Part shown: one piece after another, positions 1 through 6,643 of the stretch
Layout: each line of letters opens with the position of its first letter
How positions within the stretch are numbered: the stretch's first letter is position 1
Assembly: GCA_022705125.1 (NCBI GenBank)
Contig: JAKJFB010000073.1
Location: 2,912 to 10,434 of the forward strand
Reading direction: 5' to 3'
Origin: Pseudomonadota bacterium
GTDB lineage: Bacteria > Pseudomonadota > Gammaproteobacteria > Pseudomonadales > UBA5518
Length of the DNA: 7,523 nucleotides
Notes under the pieces: generated by a model
Databases searched by the model: none
What the model was told of the DNA's origin: nothing
The model's input: only the letters and a program-made list of their open reading frames with translations
Made by a program: the position numbers and the translations under genes

Positions 1-480
1 ACCGCCGACGGCAGCATCCTGGTCGCGCTCGGCAATGACCGCCAGTTCCGCGCCTTCTGCGCGCTGATCGGCCGCGCGGACCTGCCGGACGATCCGCGCT
101 TCGTCGACAACGCCCATCGCAGCCCCAACCGCAAGGCCCTGCAGGCCGAGATGGGAGCGGCCATCGCAACCTGGAAATCCGCCGAGCTGCTGGCCGCGAT
201 GGACGCCGCCGGGCTGCCCGGCGGCCGCGTCAACTCCATCCCCGACATCCTCGCCGACCCGCAGATCGCCGCGCGCGAACTGCTCCATCACATGGAACGC
301 AGCGACGGGACGCCCGTCGCGGTGCTCGGCTTCCCGGCCCGCTTCTCCGGGACGCCGGCGAACTATCGCCGCGCGCCGCCGCGCTCGGGCGAGGATACGC
401 TGGACGTGCTGGCCCATGTGCTGCGCCTGGGCGATGAGGACATCGCGGCACTGCGCCAACAGGGCGTGATCCCTGCCTGA
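1..480 (+). CDS. Family III (CaiB/BaiF) CoA-transferase, C-terminal part, 5' end outside window
   Basis: The frame is open from the first base and ends at TGA 478-480, giving 159 residues of a protein whose N-terminus lies outside the window. It starts in a TADG.I.VA.GND.QF stretch, followed by DPRF and a N..R..NR..L pattern, then GLPGGRVNSI and the 'DPQ..AREL' segment. In family III CoA-transferases such as formyl-CoA:oxalate transferase, succinyl-CoA:dicarboxylate transferases and human SUGCT, this is the order of the small-domain return segment and C-terminal lobe. The family moves CoA from one acyl-CoA to a free carboxylic acid in the cytoplasm. The catalytic Asp lies in the missing N-terminal half, so activity and substrate cannot be judged. 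The style is closer to the dicarboxylate/SUGCT-like branch than to the racemase at 5403-6530. HMG-CoA lyase lies about 1 kb downstream, which makes a dicarboxylic or hydroxy-dicarboxylic acid substrate possible; this is inference. Confidence 0.9.
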   Translation, partial: TADGSILVALGNDRQFRAFCALIGRADLPDDPRFVDNAHRSPNRKALQAEMGAAIATWKSAELLAAMDAAGLPGGRVNSIPDILADPQIAARELLHHMERSDGTPVAVLGFPARFSGTPANYRRAPPRSGEDTLDVLAHVLRLGDEDIAALRQQGVIPA

Positions 481-483
481 GAA

Positions 484-497
484 GACCCGAACGGGTC
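484..497 (+). terminator. Small hairpin just after the CoA-transferase stop codon
   Basis: GACCCG at 484-489 is complementary to CGGGTC at 492-497, with two to four unpaired bases between the arms. It sits 3 nt after the TGA of the CoA-transferase gene. No T-run follows, so it is not a canonical intrinsic terminator. It may only protect the 3' end of the transcript, or mean nothing. Confidence 0.25.
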
Positions 498-521
498 ATC
501 GGTGCAGTAGCGCTGCGGTGG

Positions 522-550
522 TCGCGGCCAGACCCCGCCTCCGCTAGAAT
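522..550 (+). promoter_or_regulatory. Possible sigma-70 promoter of the phosphoesterase / HMG-CoA lyase / SDR operon
   Basis: TAGAAT at 545-550 matches the TATAAT consensus at five of six positions and lies in a GC-rich gap between two genes. No good TTGACA-like hexamer sits 16-18 bp upstream, so the call rests on the -10 alone. A start point about 7 nt downstream would fall near 557. That would leave a leader of about 33 nt before the GTG at 590, and it argues against the upstream GTG at 557 as translation start. Confidence 0.35.
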
Positions 551-575
551 GGCGGCGTGAACAGCAGCCTCAGGC

Positions 576-580
576 AGGGA
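576..580 (+). promoter_or_regulatory. Ribosome binding site that favours the GTG start at 590
   Basis: AGGGA is followed by a 9-nt spacer and GTG at 590. The in-frame GTG at 557 has no comparable purine-rich sequence before it. This site is therefore the main reason for choosing the shorter phosphoesterase. Confidence 0.55.
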
Positions 581-589
581 ACTCCTCTC

Positions 590-1537
590 GTGGGATACGA
601 CATCATCGGCGACATCCATGGTCACGCGCGCACGCTGGAGGCGCTGCTCGAGACGCTGGGTTACAGCCTCGTCGACGGCGCATACCGCCACCCGACGCGC
701 AAGGTCGTCTTCCTCGGCGACTTCATCGACCGTGGCCCCTCGCAGCGCGGCGTGATCCGCATCGTGCGCCCGATGATCGACGGCGGCCACGCGCTGGCGG
801 TGATGGGCAACCACGAATTCAACGCGATCGCCTACGCGACCCCGCGCGCCGGCGGCGGTTTCTTCCGCGAGCACAACGCGCACAACTACCAGCAGCACAA
901 GGTCTTCCTCGACGCCTACGAGTACACGCAGGACTACCACGAGCTCATCGACTGGTTCGGCCGCTTGCCGCTGTGGCTGGACCTCGAGGAGCTGCGCATC
1001 GTGCACGCCTGCTGGGACCACGTGGCGATCGGGCGGATCGCGGACAAATACGACCGCTACGGCTCGCTGAGCAACAGCCTGCTGTATGCCTCGTGCACGC
1101 CGGGCAACTGGGAGTTCCGCGCGGTGGAGACCCTGCTCAAGGGCAAGGAAATCCCCCTGCCGCGCGCGCAGAGCTTCACCGACAAGGACGGCATCACGCG
1201 ACACAACATCCGCGTGCGCTGGTGGGACCGCGGCGCCACGAATTACCGCGACGCCTTCCTCGGCACCGAGAGCATGGCCACCGCGATCCCCGAGGACGAC
1301 ATCGAGGGCGACCACCTGGTCGAGTACAGCCACGACGACGTGCCGGTGTTCATGGGCCACTACTGGCTGACCGGCACGCCCGCCCCGCTCGCCCCCAATA
1401 TCGCCTGCCTCGACTACAGCGTGGCGAAGCCCGGTGGCAAGCTGGTCGCCTACCGCTGGGACGGCGAGCGCGTGCTGGATCCGGCGAAGTTCGTTGCCGA
1501 GACCGCGGTCGAGTTCGCATTGACCGAGACGCTGTAA
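590..1537 (+). CDS. PP-family metallophosphoesterase (serine/threonine phosphatase-like)
   Basis: The product is a cytoplasmic phosphoesterase with a two-metal site; its physiological substrate is unknown. With the GTG at 590 it has 315 residues and begins almost directly with the fold. The ordered metal-ligand signature of the PPP/ApaH-type superfamily is complete: GDIHG at about 7-11, GDFIDRGP at 43-50 and GNHE at 73-76. Later histidines are at 139 (VHACWD) and 257 (FMGHYW). There is no signal peptide or membrane segment. Starting at GTG 557 would add 11 residues, but the AGGGA site and the likely -10 hexamer favour 590. The stop codon TAA overlaps the ATG of the HMG-CoA lyase gene by one base (TAATG), so the two are probably translationally coupled. 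Bacterial relatives of this 310-330-residue type are usually annotated only as metallophosphoesterase or serine/threonine phosphatase. A phosphoprotein, nucleotide or small-molecule phosphate substrate are all possible. Confidence 0.9.
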   Translation: MGYDIIGDIHGHARTLEALLETLGYSLVDGAYRHPTRKVVFLGDFIDRGPSQRGVIRIVRPMIDGGHALAVMGNHEFNAIAYATPRAGGGFFREHNAHNYQQHKVFLDAYEYTQDYHELIDWFGRLPLWLDLEELRIVHACWDHVAIGRIADKYDRYGSLSNSLLYASCTPGNWEFRAVETLLKGKEIPLPRAQSFTDKDGITRHNIRVRWWDRGATNYRDAFLGTESMATAIPEDDIEGDHLVEYSHDDVPVFMGHYWLTGTPAPLAPNIACLDYSVAKPGGKLVAYRWDGERVLDPAKFVAETAVEFALTETL

Positions 1538-2484
1538 TGCCGCTGCCCGCTCGCGTGCGGCTGGTCGAGGTGGGCCCGCGCGACGGGCTGCAGAACGAGA
1601 ACCAGCCGGTAGCCACGACCACCAAGGTGGAACTGATCCGGCGCTTGGGCAGCGCGGGCCTGCGCAGCATCGAGGCGACCGCGTTCGTATCGCCCACATG
1701 GGTGCCGCAGATGGCCGACAGCGCCGCCGTGATGGCGGCGATCGAGCGCCGGCCCGGCGTCAGCTACCCCGTGCTCACACCCAACCTGAAGGGCTTCGAG
1801 GCCGCGCTCGCGGCCGGCGCCACCGAGGTCGCCGTGTTCGCCGCCGCCAGCGAGGCCTTTTCGCAGCGCAACACCAATTGCTCGATCGCCGAGTCGCTGG
1901 CGCGTTTCCACCCCGTCCTGGAGCGCGCGCGCGCAGCGGCCGTACGCGTGCGCGGCTACGTGTCCTGCGCGCTGGGTTGCCCCTACGAGGACGCAGTCGC
2001 GCCCGCTCGCGTGCGCGACGTGGCCGGCGCGCTGTTCGAGGCCGGCTGTGACGAGATCAGCCTGTGCGACACCATCGGGGTCGGCACGCCCGGCGCCACG
2101 CAGGACCTGATCGGCTGCGTCGCCGCGCGCGTGCCGCTCGCGCAGCTCGCCGGCCACTACCACGACACCTACGGCATGGCGATCGCGAACATCTACGCCT
2201 CGCTGCAGATGGGTGTGAGCGTGTTCGACAGCTCGGTGGCCGGCCTCGGCGGCTGCCCGTACGCGGTGGGCGCCTCCGGCAACGTCGCGACGGAGGACGT
2301 GGTGTACCTGATGCAGGGACTCGGCATCGAGACCGGGGTGGACCTCGAGGCGTTGATGGACTGCGCCGAGTGGATCAGTGCCGCGCTCGGGCGGCTGCCG
2401 GGCGCGCGCGTCACGCAGGCGCGCCGTGGGTCCGGATTCATCCAGGGTTTGCGAAGCGGCAACAAACTGGAGCCTGGCCGATGA
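1537..2484 (+). CDS. mvaB: Hydroxymethylglutaryl-CoA lyase
   Basis: The enzyme splits (S)-3-hydroxy-3-methylglutaryl-CoA into acetyl-CoA and acetoacetate, the last step of leucine breakdown, also used for acyclic isoprenoids. The 315-residue length is normal for the family. The N-terminus carries [12 protein letters not shown] (10-21) with the expected catalytic Arg15 and metal-binding Asp16. IEATAF holds Glu46, and HYHDT provides the metal-ligand histidines 207 and 209. The family signature [14 protein letters not shown] (236-249) contains catalytic Cys240 and metal ligand Asn249. The residue after CPYA is Val where Lys or Pro is commoner, a minor variation. The ATG overlaps the phosphoesterase stop by 1 nt and has only a weak upstream GAG, so translation is probably coupled. 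The stop overlaps the next start (ATGA). A citramalyl-CoA or related lyase is less likely given the complete HMG-CoA lyase signature. Confidence 0.95.
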   Translation: MPLPARVRLVEVGPRDGLQNENQPVATTTKVELIRRLGSAGLRSIEATAFVSPTWVPQMADSAAVMAAIERRPGVSYPVLTPNLKGFEAALAAGATEVAVFAAASEAFSQRNTNCSIAESLARFHPVLERARAAAVRVRGYVSCALGCPYEDAVAPARVRDVAGALFEAGCDEISLCDTIGVGTPGATQDLIGCVAARVPLAQLAGHYHDTYGMAIANIYASLQMGVSVFDSSVAGLGGCPYAVGASGNVATEDVVYLMQGLGIETGVDLEALMDCAEWISAALGRLPGARVTQARRGSGFIQGLRSGNKLEPGR

Positions 2485-3242
2485 CTGCATACTCTTACAC
2501 GGACAAGGTGGTGCTGATCACCGGCGCCGCCAGCGGTTTCGGGCGCCTCGCTGCGGCGGCCTTCGCCGAGGCCGGCGCGCTGCTGGCGCTGGCGGACCTG
2601 AACCTGGACGCGCTCGATGCCGCCGTGAGCGACGCGGGCATCGCGCCGGAGCGCGTGCTCACGATGCGCTGTGACGTGGCCGTGAACAGCGATGTGCAGC
2701 AGTTCGTGGCCGCCACCGTGACGCGCTTCGGCCGTCTGGACGTCGCGATCAACAACGCCGGCATCGGCCACCCGCTGGCGCGGCTCGAGGACTGTGACGA
2801 GGAAACCTTCGACCGCAACATCGCGGTGAACCTGAAGGGGGTGTTCCTGTGCCTGCGCGCCGAACTGCCGCAGATGGTGCGCCAGGGCGGCGGCGTGATC
2901 CTCAACGTGAGCTCGGTCGCAGGCATCGCCGGGGCGCCGATGCTCGGGCCCTACGCCGCGGCCAAGCACGGCGTGATCGGGCTCACGAAGACCGTCGCGC
3001 TCGAATACGCGCGGCGAAATATCCGCGTGAACGCGCTGTGCCCCGGCTACACGCACACGCCGCTGCTCGACGAACTTCGCGCCCGCCCCGGAACGCTGGA
3101 TCATATGGCCGCCGCCATCCCGATGCAGCGCCTCGCGCAGCCCGGGGAGATCGTGCAGGCCATGCTGTGGGCCTGCTCGGCGCAGAACAGCTTCATGACC
3201 GGCCAGGCCATCGCGCTGGACGGCGGCCTGACCGCGGGCTGA
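2481..3242 (+). CDS. Classical short-chain dehydrogenase/reductase (SDR), NAD-type
   Basis: This 253-residue cytoplasmic oxidoreductase probably interconverts a hydroxyl and a keto group. It has the full classical SDR set: TGAASGFG (14-21) for the dinucleotide, Asp39 at the end of the second strand (preference for NAD(H)), NNAG at 91-94, Asn117, and catalytic Ser145, Tyr158 and Lys162 in YAAAK. The C-terminus ends in the usual GQAIALDGG pattern. The start ATG overlaps the HMG-CoA lyase stop in ATGA. It has a GGAG ribosome site at 2469-2472 with an 8-nt spacer, inside the lyase gene. The open frame continues upstream, but that part runs out of frame through the lyase and is not SDR-like. It is the third gene of the operon. 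The substrate cannot be read from sequence: a 3-hydroxyacyl-CoA, a sterol, a cyclic alcohol or a sugar are all found in this class, and the context favours acyl-CoA or terpenoid breakdown. Confidence 0.93.
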   Translation: MTAYSYTDKVVLITGAASGFGRLAAAAFAEAGALLALADLNLDALDAAVSDAGIAPERVLTMRCDVAVNSDVQQFVAATVTRFGRLDVAINNAGIGHPLARLEDCDEETFDRNIAVNLKGVFLCLRAELPQMVRQGGGVILNVSSVAGIAGAPMLGPYAAAKHGVIGLTKTVALEYARRNIRVNALCPGYTHTPLLDELRARPGTLDHMAAAIPMQRLAQPGEIVQAMLWACSAQNSFMTGQAIALDGGLTAG

Positions 3243-3263
3243 ACCGGCGTTGCCGCTGCTGTC

Positions 3264-4472
3264 TCAGCCGCCGGCGTAGCGCGCGATCAGCTGCTTGCCC
3301 AGCGCCATCATGTGCACCTGGTCCGGGCCGTCGGCCTGGCGGCACCAGCGCGCGTAGCTGAACGCCTCGGCCATGAAGTAATCGCCGGTGAGCCCGCCGG
3401 CGCCGTGGATCTGCATGCAGCGGTCGATCACGGTCTGCGCCATCAGCGGCACCGCGATCTTCGCCGCCGCGATGAAATCCCGTGCCTCCTTGGCACCGAG
3501 CGCGTCCATGCGCGCGGCGGTCTTCAGCGTCAGCAGGCGCGCCTGCTCGATCTCGCAGAACGACTTCGCGATGTCCTCGCGGACCGACTGATGCTCGGCG
3601 AGCTTGCGCCCGAAGGTGCTGCGCGCCACCGATCGCCCGCAGGCGAGCTCCAGCGCGCGCTGCGCGCAGCCGACCAGGCGCATGCAGTGGTGGATGCGGC
3701 CCGGCCCGAGACGACCCTGCGCGATCTCGAAGCCGCGCCCCTCGCCGAGCAGGATGTTCGCCACCGGCACGCGCACGTCCTCGAACACGATCTCCGCGTG
3801 TCCCTGCGGCGCGTCGTCGTAGCCCAGCGTGGTGAGCGCGCGCACGATGCGCAGCCCCGGCGTCTCGCGCGGCACCAGCACCTGGCTCTGCTGCAGGTGC
3901 CGGTTCGGGTTGTCGGGGTCGGACTTGCCCATGACGATGAACAGCTTCGTGCGCTCGTACATCGCGTTGGTGATGAACCACTTGCGCCCGTTGATCACGT
4001 ATTCCTCGCCCTCGCGCCGGATCGAGGTCTCGATGTTGGTGGCATCGCTCGAGGCCACGCCGGGCTCCGTCATCGCGTAGGCCGAGCGGATCTCGCCGGC
4101 CAGCAGCGGCTTCAGCCAGCGTTCCTGCTGCGCCGGCGTGCCGTACTTGATCAGCACTTCCATGTTGCCGGTGTCGGGCGCGCTGCAGTTGAACACCTCG
4201 GGGCACCACAGCACGCGGCCCATGATCTCGGCCAGCGGCGCATAGTCCAGGTTCGACAGGCCGCCGTGATGCGCGGGCAGGAACAGGTTCCACAGCCCCG
4301 CGGCCCGCGCCTTGTCCTTCAGTTCCTCCACCAGCGGCAGCGTCGCGAAGCGGTTCGCGGCCGCCGCGAGCTGGCGCTCGTGCTCGTGCTCCGCCGGATA
4401 CACGTGCTCGTCCATGAATGCCTGCAGGCTGCGCTGCAGATGCGCGCTCTTGTCGCTGAAGTCGAAGTCCAT
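3264..4472 (-). CDS. Acyl-CoA dehydrogenase, ACAD10/ACAD11-like
   Basis: The product is an FAD-dependent enzyme that makes the trans-2,3 double bond of an acyl-CoA and passes electrons to ETF. It has 402 residues. The N-terminal helical domain is followed by the FAD/substrate strand [15 protein letters not shown] (132-146) and NGRKWFITN (161-169). ARSTFGRKL (about 283-291) and QIHGAGGL (354-361) contact FAD. Near the C-terminus, where MCAD-type enzymes have the YEGT catalytic Glu, this protein has ADGPDQVH with Asp381, the ACAD10/11-style arrangement. Human ACAD10/11 carry extra kinase-like domains; this protein is the dehydrogenase part alone. The start is ATG at 4470-4472 (minus strand), preceded by GGGAGG with a short spacer. 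It diverges from the HSD10-like gene and converges on the SDR at 2481-3242 with only 21 nt between the stop codons. The chain length is not readable from sequence; branched or long-chain substrates fit the neighbours. Confidence 0.95.
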   Translation of the reverse strand: MDFDFSDKSAHLQRSLQAFMDEHVYPAEHEHERQLAAAANRFATLPLVEELKDKARAAGLWNLFLPAHHGGLSNLDYAPLAEIMGRVLWCPEVFNCSAPDTGNMEVLIKYGTPAQQERWLKPLLAGEIRSAYAMTEPGVASSDATNIETSIRREGEEYVINGRKWFITNAMYERTKLFIVMGKSDPDNPNRHLQQSQVLVPRETPGLRIVRALTTLGYDDAPQGHAEIVFEDVRVPVANILLGEGRGFEIAQGRLGPGRIHHCMRLVGCAQRALELACGRSVARSTFGRKLAEHQSVREDIAKSFCEIEQARLLTLKTAARMDALGAKEARDFIAAAKIAVPLMAQTVIDRCMQIHGAGGLTGDYFMAEAFSYARWCRQADGPDQVHMMALGKQLIARYAGG

Positions 4473-4621
4473 GCCTGCCTCCCGGCTCGTTGTCGAAGGT
4501 GCTGGCGCCGCGCGGCTGCGCCATGCCAGATTACGGATCTTAAGATAACATCAACGCCGCCGGTACGGCGCTGCCGTCCCCGCGTCCCGGGCCGGGCCAT
4601 CCAATCGAGGAGAACAGGATC
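4473..4621. promoter_or_regulatory. Divergent control region between acyl-CoA dehydrogenase and HSD10-like genes
   Basis: This 149-bp spacer separates two divergent genes that probably work in one pathway. Its centre (about 4528-4553) is clearly more AT-rich than the surroundings. It contains the perfect 10-bp palindrome ATCTTAAGAT at 4537-4546, which presents TAAGAT, a 4/6 match to the -10 consensus, on both strands. A possible minus-strand promoter is TTGATG (4554-4549), 16 bp, then TAATCT (4532-4527); both hexamers are weak. The palindrome could be half of an operator for a TetR- or GntR-type regulator, but no regulator gene is in the window. Ribosome sites lie at both ends: GGGAGG before the minus-strand ATG and GAGGAG before the plus-strand ATG. 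Confidence 0.45.
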
Positions 4622-5383
4622 ATGGAACTGAGTGGAAAGCGCGCAATCGTCGTCGGTGGCGCATCGGGCATGGCGCTTGCGAGCGTCGAACTGCTGATCC
4701 GCAACGGCGTGAAGGTCGCCATTCTCGACCTGCCGACGTCCCGGGGAGCCGAGGAAGCCGCGCGACTCGGCATCGCCTTTTACCCCTGCAACGTCATGGA
4801 CTTCGCCGGCACCGAGGACGCGATCCGCGCCGCCGCCACCGCGCTGGGCGGCCTGCACATCGTGGTCAATACCGCGGGCGGCGGCATCGCCAGGCGCACG
4901 CTGGGCAAGGACGGGCCGCACCCGATCGAGGAGTTCCAGCAGGTGGTGAACCTGAACCTGGTGTCGAGCTTCAACGTCGCGCGCATCGCGGCCGACATCA
5001 TGAGCAAGGGCGAACCGGACGAGGGCGGCGAGCGCGGCGTGATCATCAGCACCGCCTCGATCGCGGCCTTCGAAGGCCAGATCGGGCAGGTGGCCTACTC
5101 GGCGGCCAAGGCCGGCATCGCCGGCATGACGCTCACGATGGCGCGCGATCTGGGCAACGTCGGCATCCGCGCGATGTCGATCGCGCCGAGCCTGTTCTCC
5201 ACCGGCATCACCGCCGGCATCCCGCCCGAGATGGCCGCCGTGCTGACCAAGGACGCGGCCTTCCCCAAGCGCATGGGCCTGCCGAACGAGTACGCGCTGC
5301 TGGTGAAGGGCATCGCGGAAAACCCGATGCTCAACGGCAGCTGCATCCGCCTCGACGCGGGCGTGCGTTTTTCGCCCAAGTGA
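4622..5383 (+). CDS. HSD10-like SDR, probable (2-methyl-)3-hydroxyacyl-CoA dehydrogenase
   Basis: A 253-residue SDR that probably oxidises 3-hydroxyacyl-CoA or 2-methyl-3-hydroxybutyryl-CoA with NAD+. Similarity to mammalian HSD17B10 is visible along its length: an ILDLP strand with NAD-selecting Asp36, NTAGG in place of NNAG, and NLNL with Asn112. STASIAAFEGQIGQVAYSAAK (residues 143-163) carries Ser146, Tyr159 and Lys163. AFPKRMG and a late ENP.LNG..IRLD.G.R segment follow. The cofactor loop is unusual: VGGASGMA (11-18) replaces TGGASG[IL]G, so the initial Thr and the last Gly of TGxxxGxG are both changed. The start ATG has GAGGAG 9 nt upstream. The gene diverges from the acyl-CoA dehydrogenase gene and faces the racemase, with 19 nt between the two stops. 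Its reaction would follow acyl-CoA dehydrogenation and hydration; the hydratase is not in the window. The fold and relationship are clear, the exact substrate is inferred. Confidence 0.93.
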   Translation: MELSGKRAIVVGGASGMALASVELLIRNGVKVAILDLPTSRGAEEAARLGIAFYPCNVMDFAGTEDAIRAAATALGGLHIVVNTAGGGIARRTLGKDGPHPIEEFQQVVNLNLVSSFNVARIAADIMSKGEPDEGGERGVIISTASIAAFEGQIGQVAYSAAKAGIAGMTLTMARDLGNVGIRAMSIAPSLFSTGITAGIPPEMAAVLTKDAAFPKRMGLPNEYALLVKGIAENPMLNGSCIRLDAGVRFSPK

Positions 5384-5402
5384 TCCGCCGCCGCACGCGG
5401 CT

Positions 5403-6530
5403 TCAGCTGAGCGCACCGGCCTGGCGCAGCGCCTCGATCCGCTCCTCGGAATAGCCGATTGCGGCCAGCACCGCCGCGGTGTCGCCACCGGCAGGCCCGG
5501 GCGCGGCGGGCCTTGCGGGCGCCGTGCGGCTGAAGCGCGGTGCCGGTGCCGGCTGGGTCACGCCATCCACCTCGATGAACGTGCCGCGCGCCACGTTGTG
5601 CGGATGGAGCGGCGCCTCGTTCATCGACAGCACCGGCGCGAAGCAGACGTCCGTGCCTTCCATGATCGCGCACCACTCCTCGCGCGTGCGCCGGCGGATC
5701 ACGCTCGCGAGTTTCTGCTTCAGATCGGGCCAGCGCGCCTGATCGTTCTGCGGCGCGAACTCGGCGGCATCGAGCCCGGCCAGTTGCACCAGCAGCGCGT
5801 AGAACTGCGGCTCGATGGAACCGATCGAAACGTACTTGCCGTCCGCGGTCTCGAAGGTGTCGTAGAAGTGTGCCGCGCCGTCGAGCATGTTGACGCCGCG
5901 CTCGTCGCGCCACGCACCCATCGCCATGAACTGGTACATCATGTGCATCAGCGCCGCCGAGCCATCGACCATCGAGACGTCGACGACCTGGCCCCTGCCC
6001 GAGCGCTGCGCCTCGAACACCGCGCACATCAGCCCGAAGGCGAGGAACATGCCGCCGCCACCGAAATCGCCCACCAGGTTCAGCGGCGGCACGGGGCGTT
6101 CGCCGGCACGCCCGATCGCGTGCAGCGCGCCCGAGAGCGAGATGTAGTTGATGTCGTGGCCGGCGGCATTCGCGAGCGGGCCGGTCTGTCCCCAGCCGGT
6201 CATGCGCCCGTAGACGAGCCTCGGATTGCGCGCGGCGCAGGCTTCGGGGCCGATGCCGAGGCGCTCGGCCACGCCGGGCCGAAAGCCCTCGATCAGGATG
6301 TCGGCGCCGGCACACAGATCCAGCACCGCCGCAACGCCCTCGGGATGCTTGAGGTTGAGCGCGATGGTCTTCTTGCCGCGCTCGCTGATCTGCGCCGCGC
6401 GGCTGCCGGCCACGGATCTGCGCGTGATCGAGATGACCTCCGCGCCCATATCGGCCAGCATCATGCCGCAGAAAGGCGCCGGGCCAAGCCCTTCCAGCTC
6501 CACGACACGCAATCCCTTCAGTGGTCCCAT
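5403..6530 (-). CDS. Alpha-methylacyl-CoA racemase (family III CoA-transferase fold)
   Basis: The enzyme epimerises (2R)- and (2S)-2-methylacyl-CoA esters so that branched chains from sterols, phytol-type isoprenoids or methyl-branched fatty acids can enter beta-oxidation, which accepts the 2S form. The 375-residue length is close to the family norm. The N-terminal GLRVVELEGLGPAPFC and DMGAEV (27-32) segments bind CoA. The active site follows the mycobacterial MCR pattern: His125-Asp126 in GHDINYI, Asp155 in LVGDFGGGG and Glu240 in GSIEPQFY, one residue off the MCR His126, Asp156 and Glu241. This set separates the racemase from true CoA-transferases, which use one Asp nucleophile. The start ATG (6528-6530, minus strand) has GAGGAG about 10 nt upstream. 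The gene lies on the same strand as zwf-pgl, 113 nt downstream of pgl, and ends 19 nt from the HSD10-like gene. A racemase-like transferase acting on another arylpropionyl- or bile-acid-type CoA ester is the main alternative. Confidence 0.95.
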   Translation of the reverse strand: MGPLKGLRVVELEGLGPAPFCGMMLADMGAEVISITRRSVAGSRAAQISERGKKTIALNLKHPEGVAAVLDLCAGADILIEGFRPGVAERLGIGPEACAARNPRLVYGRMTGWGQTGPLANAAGHDINYISLSGALHAIGRAGERPVPPLNLVGDFGGGGMFLAFGLMCAVFEAQRSGRGQVVDVSMVDGSAALMHMMYQFMAMGAWRDERGVNMLDGAAHFYDTFETADGKYVSIGSIEPQFYALLVQLAGLDAAEFAPQNDQARWPDLKQKLASVIRRRTREEWCAIMEGTDVCFAPVLSMNEAPLHPHNVARGTFIEVDGVTQPAPAPRFSRTAPARPAAPGPAGGDTAAVLAAIGYSEERIEALRQAGALS

Positions 6531-6585
6531 CGCCTGCTTGCTCCTCGTTCGCTGCGGATCCGGATGCTCTCATCTGCGTGAATGC

Positions 6586-6608
6586 CTGCATCGCCCCGCG
6601 CGATGCAG
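6586..6608 (-). terminator. Perfect 9-bp hairpin downstream of pgl
   Basis: CTGCATCGC at 6586-6594 and GCGATGCAG at 6600-6608 are exact inverted copies separated by 5 nt. The structure begins about 35 nt after the pgl stop and ends about 55 nt before the racemase start. It could end or weaken the zwf-pgl transcript. No T-run follows on the minus strand, so it is not a canonical intrinsic terminator; a 3'-end stabilising hairpin or a protein-binding dyad are alternatives. Confidence 0.4.
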
Positions 6609-6643
6609 CGCGAACGATACACCGGCGCCGGCGGCGCTGGCGA

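Noticed and set aside
973..1536. N-terminal extension of the HMG-CoA lyase frame upstream of 1537
   Set aside because: The upstream part overlaps the phosphoesterase in another frame and is Arg/Pro-rich. The lyase fold and normal length begin at ATG 1537.
230..1699. Long open frame (489 codons) on the minus strand opposite the CoA-transferase and phosphoesterase genes
   Set aside because: The product is Arg/Ala/Val-rich low-complexity text without any family motif. It is a GC-rich shadow of two genes with clear conserved motifs on the plus strand.
3243..3274. CCGGCG/CGCCGG inverted repeat between the convergent SDR and acyl-CoA dehydrogenase genes, as a bidirectional terminator
   Set aside because: Only 6 bp pair across a 19-nt loop, with no T-run, and one arm lies inside the dehydrogenase coding sequence. 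Such pairs are expected by chance at this GC content.
3312..4631. Long open frame (439 codons) on the plus strand opposite the acyl-CoA dehydrogenase gene
   Set aside because: It has His/Arg/Val-rich content with no motif, while the minus strand encodes a full acyl-CoA dehydrogenase with a good ribosome site.
5387..5401. GCCGC-CGCAC-GCGGC hairpin between the HSD10-like and racemase stop codons, as a terminator
   Set aside because: A 5-bp GC stem without a T-run is too weak to call in this base composition.
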